NCBI GenBank assembly: GCA_035624425.1
Contig: DASPRN010000011.1
Coordinates: 1 to 15,326, forward strand
Source: AC-32 sp035624425
GTDB taxonomy: Bacteria > Actinomycetota > Thermoleophilia > Gaiellales > Gaiellaceae
DNA length: 15,326 bases
Direction of reading: 5' to 3'
The notes beneath the pieces were generated by a model that saw only the letters and a program-made list of their open reading frames with translations, was not told where the DNA came from and searched no databases. Position 1 is the first letter of the stretch. The number at the start of each line of letters is the position of its first letter. The position numbers were made by a program, and so were the translations under genes. Positions 12,533 to 15,326 of the stretch are shown here, piece after piece.

Positions 12533-13573
12533 GTGAAACGTCTCTCAGGACGGATGCCGTCCCCAGCGATGGTCGTCGCTTGCATCGCGCTCGCGGTCGC
12601 ACTCGGCGGGACGGGCTATGCGGCTCTCAAGCTTCCCGCCAACAGCGTCGGAACCAAGCAGCTGAAGAAGAACGCGGTCAGCACGAAGAAGATCCAGAGA
12701 CATGCCGTCACGGGCGCCAAGATCAAGCTCTCGTCGCTCGGGGAGGTGCCGGAGGCTGCGAGCGCCGAAGCGGCGACCTACGCGGACAAAGCCGGCGACG
12801 CACTGACGGCCGGTCAGGCGACGCTCGCAAACGCGCTCGCCGGTGGATTCGCCTCGCTCCTCTCGGAGCACCCGGGGCCGCTTCCGCTGACGGCGAGCTT
12901 CACCAACTCCGGAAACGACGCGTTGCTCTTCGAGGTCAGCGGCTCGGCGTACGCCAACAATCCCGGGAAACTGCTCGCAATCTCCGTCTCGATCGACGGC
13001 ATCCCCCGCGGCGAGCTCCGCGCATACGCGAACGAGGGCTCGAGCCACAAGACGCTGCCCAGCACGAGCTTCGTCGTCACACGGCTCGCGAGCGGCACTC
13101 ACACGCTGAGGCTGGACGCGATCAAGACGGCCAGCCTGATCGACACGAACACGGACGGCAACGACTTCTTCAGCGCCTGGATGGCCGACCTTCCGACGGG
13201 CATGGCACTCGGGCAGGACGCCAGCGAGCCGAATGACACGGAGGCGACTGCGACGAAGAACCAGCCCTGCGGAGCTTTTGACGGCCTCCCCTACTTCATC
13301 GGGACGATCTCGCCCGGTAACGACGACTGGATCTTCGAGAACTGCGGCGGCGCCGGGAACGCGAGGCTGACGCTCGTCGGCGGTCCGCTAATGGACGTCT
13401 ACAACCGCACCACCCACGCGCTCCTAGCCTCCAGCGTGGGCACGTTCTCAACGACCTCCGGATCCTTCCCCTTCTTCGACGTTCGGGTCCACTCCTCGGT
13501 CTCGGCGGCCTACACGCTGCTCGAGACCAAGACGGATGGATCGCCCCTGCGGGTTGGGCGGTTGAGCCACTAG
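12533..13573 (+). CDS. Secreted protein: signal peptide, NSVGTKQLKK-type repeats and PPC-like C-terminal domain
   Basis: 346 residues. The signal peptide is MKRLSGRMPSPAMVV... with GGTGYAA at 25-31. Next comes a run of about 10-residue repeats (37-69): NSVGTKQLKK, NAVSTKKIQR, HAVTGAKIKL, SSLGEV. I know this signal/repeat head from many Thermoleophilia surface proteins of unknown function. A middle beta domain (about 115-222) has no family I recognise. The C-terminal part (about 229-335) looks like a bacterial pre-peptidase C-terminal (PPC) domain: DASEPNDTEATAT (229-241), FIGTISPGNDDWIF (255-268) and a closing YTLLETK. Cys246 and Cys271 may form a disulfide. GTG 12533 follows a good ribosome-binding site. 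The stop TAG (13571-13573) overlaps, on the opposite strand, the stop of a sulfatase-tail remnant. Function unknown; probably exported and wall-associated. Confidence 0.75.
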   Translation: MKRLSGRMPSPAMVVACIALAVALGGTGYAALKLPANSVGTKQLKKNAVSTKKIQRHAVTGAKIKLSSLGEVPEAASAEAATYADKAGDALTAGQATLANALAGGFASLLSEHPGPLPLTASFTNSGNDALLFEVSGSAYANNPGKLLAISVSIDGIPRGELRAYANEGSSHKTLPSTSFVVTRLASGTHTLRLDAIKTASLIDTNTDGNDFFSAWMADLPTGMALGQDASEPNDTEATATKNQPCGAFDGLPYFIGTISPGNDDWIFENCGGAGNARLTLVGGPLMDVYNRTTHALLASSVGTFSTTSGSFPFFDVRVHSSVSAAYTLLETKTDGSPLRVGRLSH

Positions 13574-13611
13574 CGGCCCCAGGGCCAGGGACCCTTGATC
13601 GGTAGCTCGGC
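13570..13611 (-). pseudogene. Fossil 3' end of a third sulfatase-like gene
   Basis: Read on the minus strand, the last 13 codons are AELPIKGPWPWGR plus stop, matching the C-terminus of copy B (TELPVKGPWPWAR), including the rare Leu codon CTA. At the DNA level its final 20 bases match the 3' end of copy A (8900-8919) at 19 of 20, and about 32 of 39 match copy B. Upstream of this (13612 onward) the similarity ends and no sulfatase sequence continues. It is therefore a short relic left by deletion or recombination, not a gene. Confidence 0.7.
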
Positions 13612-13646
13612 TGAAGCCGCCGGCCGCGCCTGCCGATACGGAGGCC

Positions 13647-14165
13647 ATGTCGTCGCCGCTTCCCTCCAAGCACTCCGCCGGAACCGCGGCTCGCACGGGT
13701 ATCGGCGGGACGATCGTCGCCGCCTTCGCCTTCTTCGACGGCATGTTCCTCGGTGCGCCGATCGCGGTGCTGGCGGCCTCGTTCCGCCCGCTCGTCGTGT
13801 ACGGCGTTGCCGTGGTCGCCGTGGTCTTCATCGTCACGGCCTGCTGCAGGTGGGTCGACCGGCACTGGGACATCTGGTTCTCCGGGAACGGCAGCCGGGT
13901 CGAGGCGCGGCTGGAGACGATGCGCGAGAGCCGTCTCATGCGGCATCCGGTTGCGTGGATCCAGCGCGGCTCGGACCGCTGGTACGGGCTGGCCGCGGCC
14001 GTTGCCAACCCGATCCTCGTCTCCGCGTTCGCCCGCGTCGTCGGCGGGAAGGCGGTCGGCGAGCGGCGGATCGTGCTCGGCGCGATCGCCTACGCGATCC
14101 CGTACGTGGCGATGTGGACGATCGTCGGCCTCGCCGTCGGCGGTTCGCTCCGCGCGGCGTTCTGA
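13647..14165 (+). CDS. Hypothetical membrane protein with three to four TM helices
   Basis: 172 residues. Hydrophobic segments lie at about 20-43, 48-66, 113-128 and 143-166. A cytosolic-type polar loop (68-112) contains CCRWVDRHWDIWFSGNGSRVEARLE and HPVAWIQRGSDRWYG. The first helix has an FFDGMFLGAP motif. I do not recognise a family. Codon use and third-position GC resemble the neighbours, and the hydrophobic pattern supports real coding. GGAGG (13640-13644) lies only two bases before ATG 13647, closer than ideal. The gene ends six bases from the stop of the convergent sulfatase copy B and starts just after the sulfatase relic. Confidence 0.65.
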   Translation: MSSPLPSKHSAGTAARTGIGGTIVAAFAFFDGMFLGAPIAVLAASFRPLVVYGVAVVAVVFIVTACCRWVDRHWDIWFSGNGSRVEARLETMRESRLMRHPVAWIQRGSDRWYGLAAAVANPILVSAFARVVGGKAVGERRIVLGAIAYAIPYVAMWTIVGLAVGGSLRAAF

Positions 14166-14171
14166 TCTCGT

Positions 14172-15326
14172 TCAGCGCGCCCACGGCCACGGGCCCTTGA
14201 CCGGTAGCTCGGTCGCGACGCCCAGCCGGATGCCGAAGACGCGCACTCGATGGTCCAGCCCCGGCCGTGGCAGCAATCCCTGGGGTAGCTCGAAGTGGAA
14301 GCCGAAGAGGCCCTTGTGCGGGAAGATCCGGTGCGGCAGGAGCTGGGCGGTCGGGCTCGAGAAGACCTCCTTGCCGTCGGCGAAGACGATCACGCTGTCG
14401 GCCCGGTGGCTCAGGTCCGGCACCGCGGCCCAGCCGTCGAAGATGTCGAGCGCTCCGGCCTTCACCTGGATGTGGCCGCGGAGGGCGTGGGCGCGGATCG
14501 GGATCGAGGCCCCCGCCGATGAGCGGATCAGCTCGACCCCGCCGCGTTTGACCAGCTCCGTCGTCTCGCTCGTCCCGCGGAGCGACTCGAAGGTGCGCCT
14601 GCCGCCCTCGTGGTGGACCAGGAGGATCGTGACCGAGTTGCGGCCGTTGTGCAGCGAGCTCTCCGGGACCATGCCGCCGAAGCCGGTGCCGTCGACCCCC
14701 TGGAAGGTGCGCGTCATCGCCTCGATGCGGCCGTTGACCGCGATCGCGATCTCCTCGTTCTGCCCGTGCTCGCCGGTCAGGCCGCCCTGGATCCAGGTCG
14801 GGAGCAGGTCGGTGCGCCTGTCGACGACGTTCAGGAGCTCGCGCCCGTCGAGGTCGACCCCGGCGTTCTCGCTCGGCTCGACCGGGAGCTTCGAGAGCGG
14901 CTGCCCGATCAGGTCGGCGTCGGGGCCGATGCGGTAGATCGAGGCCGGGGTCGAGCCGAAGATCGAGATCTGGCGCAGGAGCGCCTGGTGCCGGCGGGCG
15001 AGCAGCGTCGAGAGCGGCGCAGTCTGGACGGTGCCGTCGCCGAGGCGGACCGCCACCGTGCCGTCGCGCGCGAGGCGCCGCCCGACCAGCGGCTTCCCGT
15101 CGACGTGCCAGGGAATGTCGACGCCGAGCACCTTCGCGATCGTCGGGACGACGTCGATCGTCTGCGCGAACCCCTTGTCGACCCGCCCCGTCTGCTGGTG
15201 CGGCAGCTTCACGAACAGCGGCATGAAGGCGATGTCCTGCAGGTTCCCGGGCGTCGGCCTGCGCCTCGGCTCGCCGGTGCGGTAGCTGACGCCGTGGTCG
15301 GCCGTGACGATCACGAGCGCCCGGTC
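14172..15326 (-). CDS. Membrane sulfatase-like protein, copy B (5' part outside window)
   Basis: 384 C-terminal residues are visible; the membrane part and most of the catalytic domain lie beyond the right edge. It begins DRALVIVTADHGVSYR, the metal-binding His of the alkaline-phosphatase fold. It then tracks copy A closely: RRRPTPGNLQDIAFMPLFVK, TIDVVPTIAKVLGV, WHVDGKPLVGRRL, LPTWIQG, PESSLHNGRN, and finally the tail KGPWPWAR. It shares the unassigned C-terminal beta region of about 300 residues. The two copies are clearly paralogues (roughly 60% identical near the catalytic end, less towards the C-terminus, by eye). There is no canonical start inside the window worth using; the frame runs off the edge. 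Confidence 0.85.
   Translation of the reverse strand, partial: DRALVIVTADHGVSYRTGEPRRRPTPGNLQDIAFMPLFVKLPHQQTGRVDKGFAQTIDVVPTIAKVLGVDIPWHVDGKPLVGRRLARDGTVAVRLGDGTVQTAPLSTLLARRHQALLRQISIFGSTPASIYRIGPDADLIGQPLSKLPVEPSENAGVDLDGRELLNVVDRRTDLLPTWIQGGLTGEHGQNEEIAIAVNGRIEAMTRTFQGVDGTGFGGMVPESSLHNGRNSVTILLVHHEGGRRTFESLRGTSETTELVKRGGVELIRSSAGASIPIRAHALRGHIQVKAGALDIFDGWAAVPDLSHRADSVIVFADGKEVFSSPTAQLLPHRIFPHKGLFGFHFELPQGLLPRPGLDHRVRVFGIRLGVATELPVKGPWPWAR

Noticed and set aside
12345..12602. Possible small minus-strand gene across the OsmC/secreted-protein intergenic space
   Set aside because: No ribosome-binding site, no recognisable domain, and both ends run into confident plus-strand genes; I kept the stretch only as an intergenic region.
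1..15326. CRISPR arrays, insertion sequences, attachment sites
   Set aside because: No evenly spaced direct repeats, transposase or integrase motifs, or terminal inverted repeats were found; a direct repeat of the tRNA 3' end as an att site was not seen.

Overview
The window is high-GC bacterial chromosome with dense gene packing, many GTG starts and convergent overlaps. It looks like an actinobacterium of the Thermoleophilia (Solirubrobacterales/Gaiellales type). The main reasons are the secreted protein at 12533-13573, whose signal-peptide region followed by 10-residue repeats (NSVGTKQLKK-like) I associate with that class; the F420-type Ddn oxidoreductase; the Gram-positive-type LexA boxes; and the many leaderless starts with a -10 box six bases from the initiation codon. 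The lineage call is inference.

Layout. 1-706 (-) is a ribonuclease Z cut by the window edge. Divergent from it is a membrane HD-GYP phosphodiesterase (791-2131, +), then a SnoaL-like protein (2154-2597, +). On the minus strand, convergent with the latter, lies a tiny membrane-anchored LysM protein (2586-2834). Its promoter carries two perfect CGAAC-N4-GTTCG LexA boxes, which makes it a strong candidate for an SOS-induced cell-division inhibitor of the YneA/ChiZ type. Upstream of it on the minus strand are an M29 aminopeptidase (2875-3978), a secreted clan-A glycosidase-like protein (3975-5486), a DgcN/DUF1611 P-loop protein (5558-6613) and a DgcA-like enolase-superfamily epimerase/racemase (6582-7607). 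The last two form a probable D-glutamate or murein-peptide catabolic pair. They share a mirror-symmetric -10 element at 7613-7619 with a divergent MFS transporter (7625-8926, +).

8900-11329 (-) is a large membrane sulfatase/phosphoglycerol-transferase-like protein. A paralogue enters from the right edge (14172-15326, -). Between them are tRNA-Arg(CCG) at 11458-11530, an F420-type Ddn protein starting five bases after the tRNA, an OsmC-like protein, a secreted protein with a pre-peptidase C-terminal-like (PPC) domain, and a small membrane protein. At 13570-13611, beside the stop of the secreted-protein gene, lies a fossil of the last 13 codons of a third sulfatase copy.

Functional themes are envelope biology (sulfatases, glycosidase, LysM, secreted PPC protein), breakdown of peptides and D-amino acids (DgcA, DgcN, M29, possibly the MFS), and stress or signalling (LexA-controlled LysM, HD-GYP, OsmC, Ddn). 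I see no mobile element, CRISPR array or rRNA. The most noteworthy items are the SOS-controlled LysM gene, the symmetric bidirectional leaderless promoter, and the sulfatase remnant.
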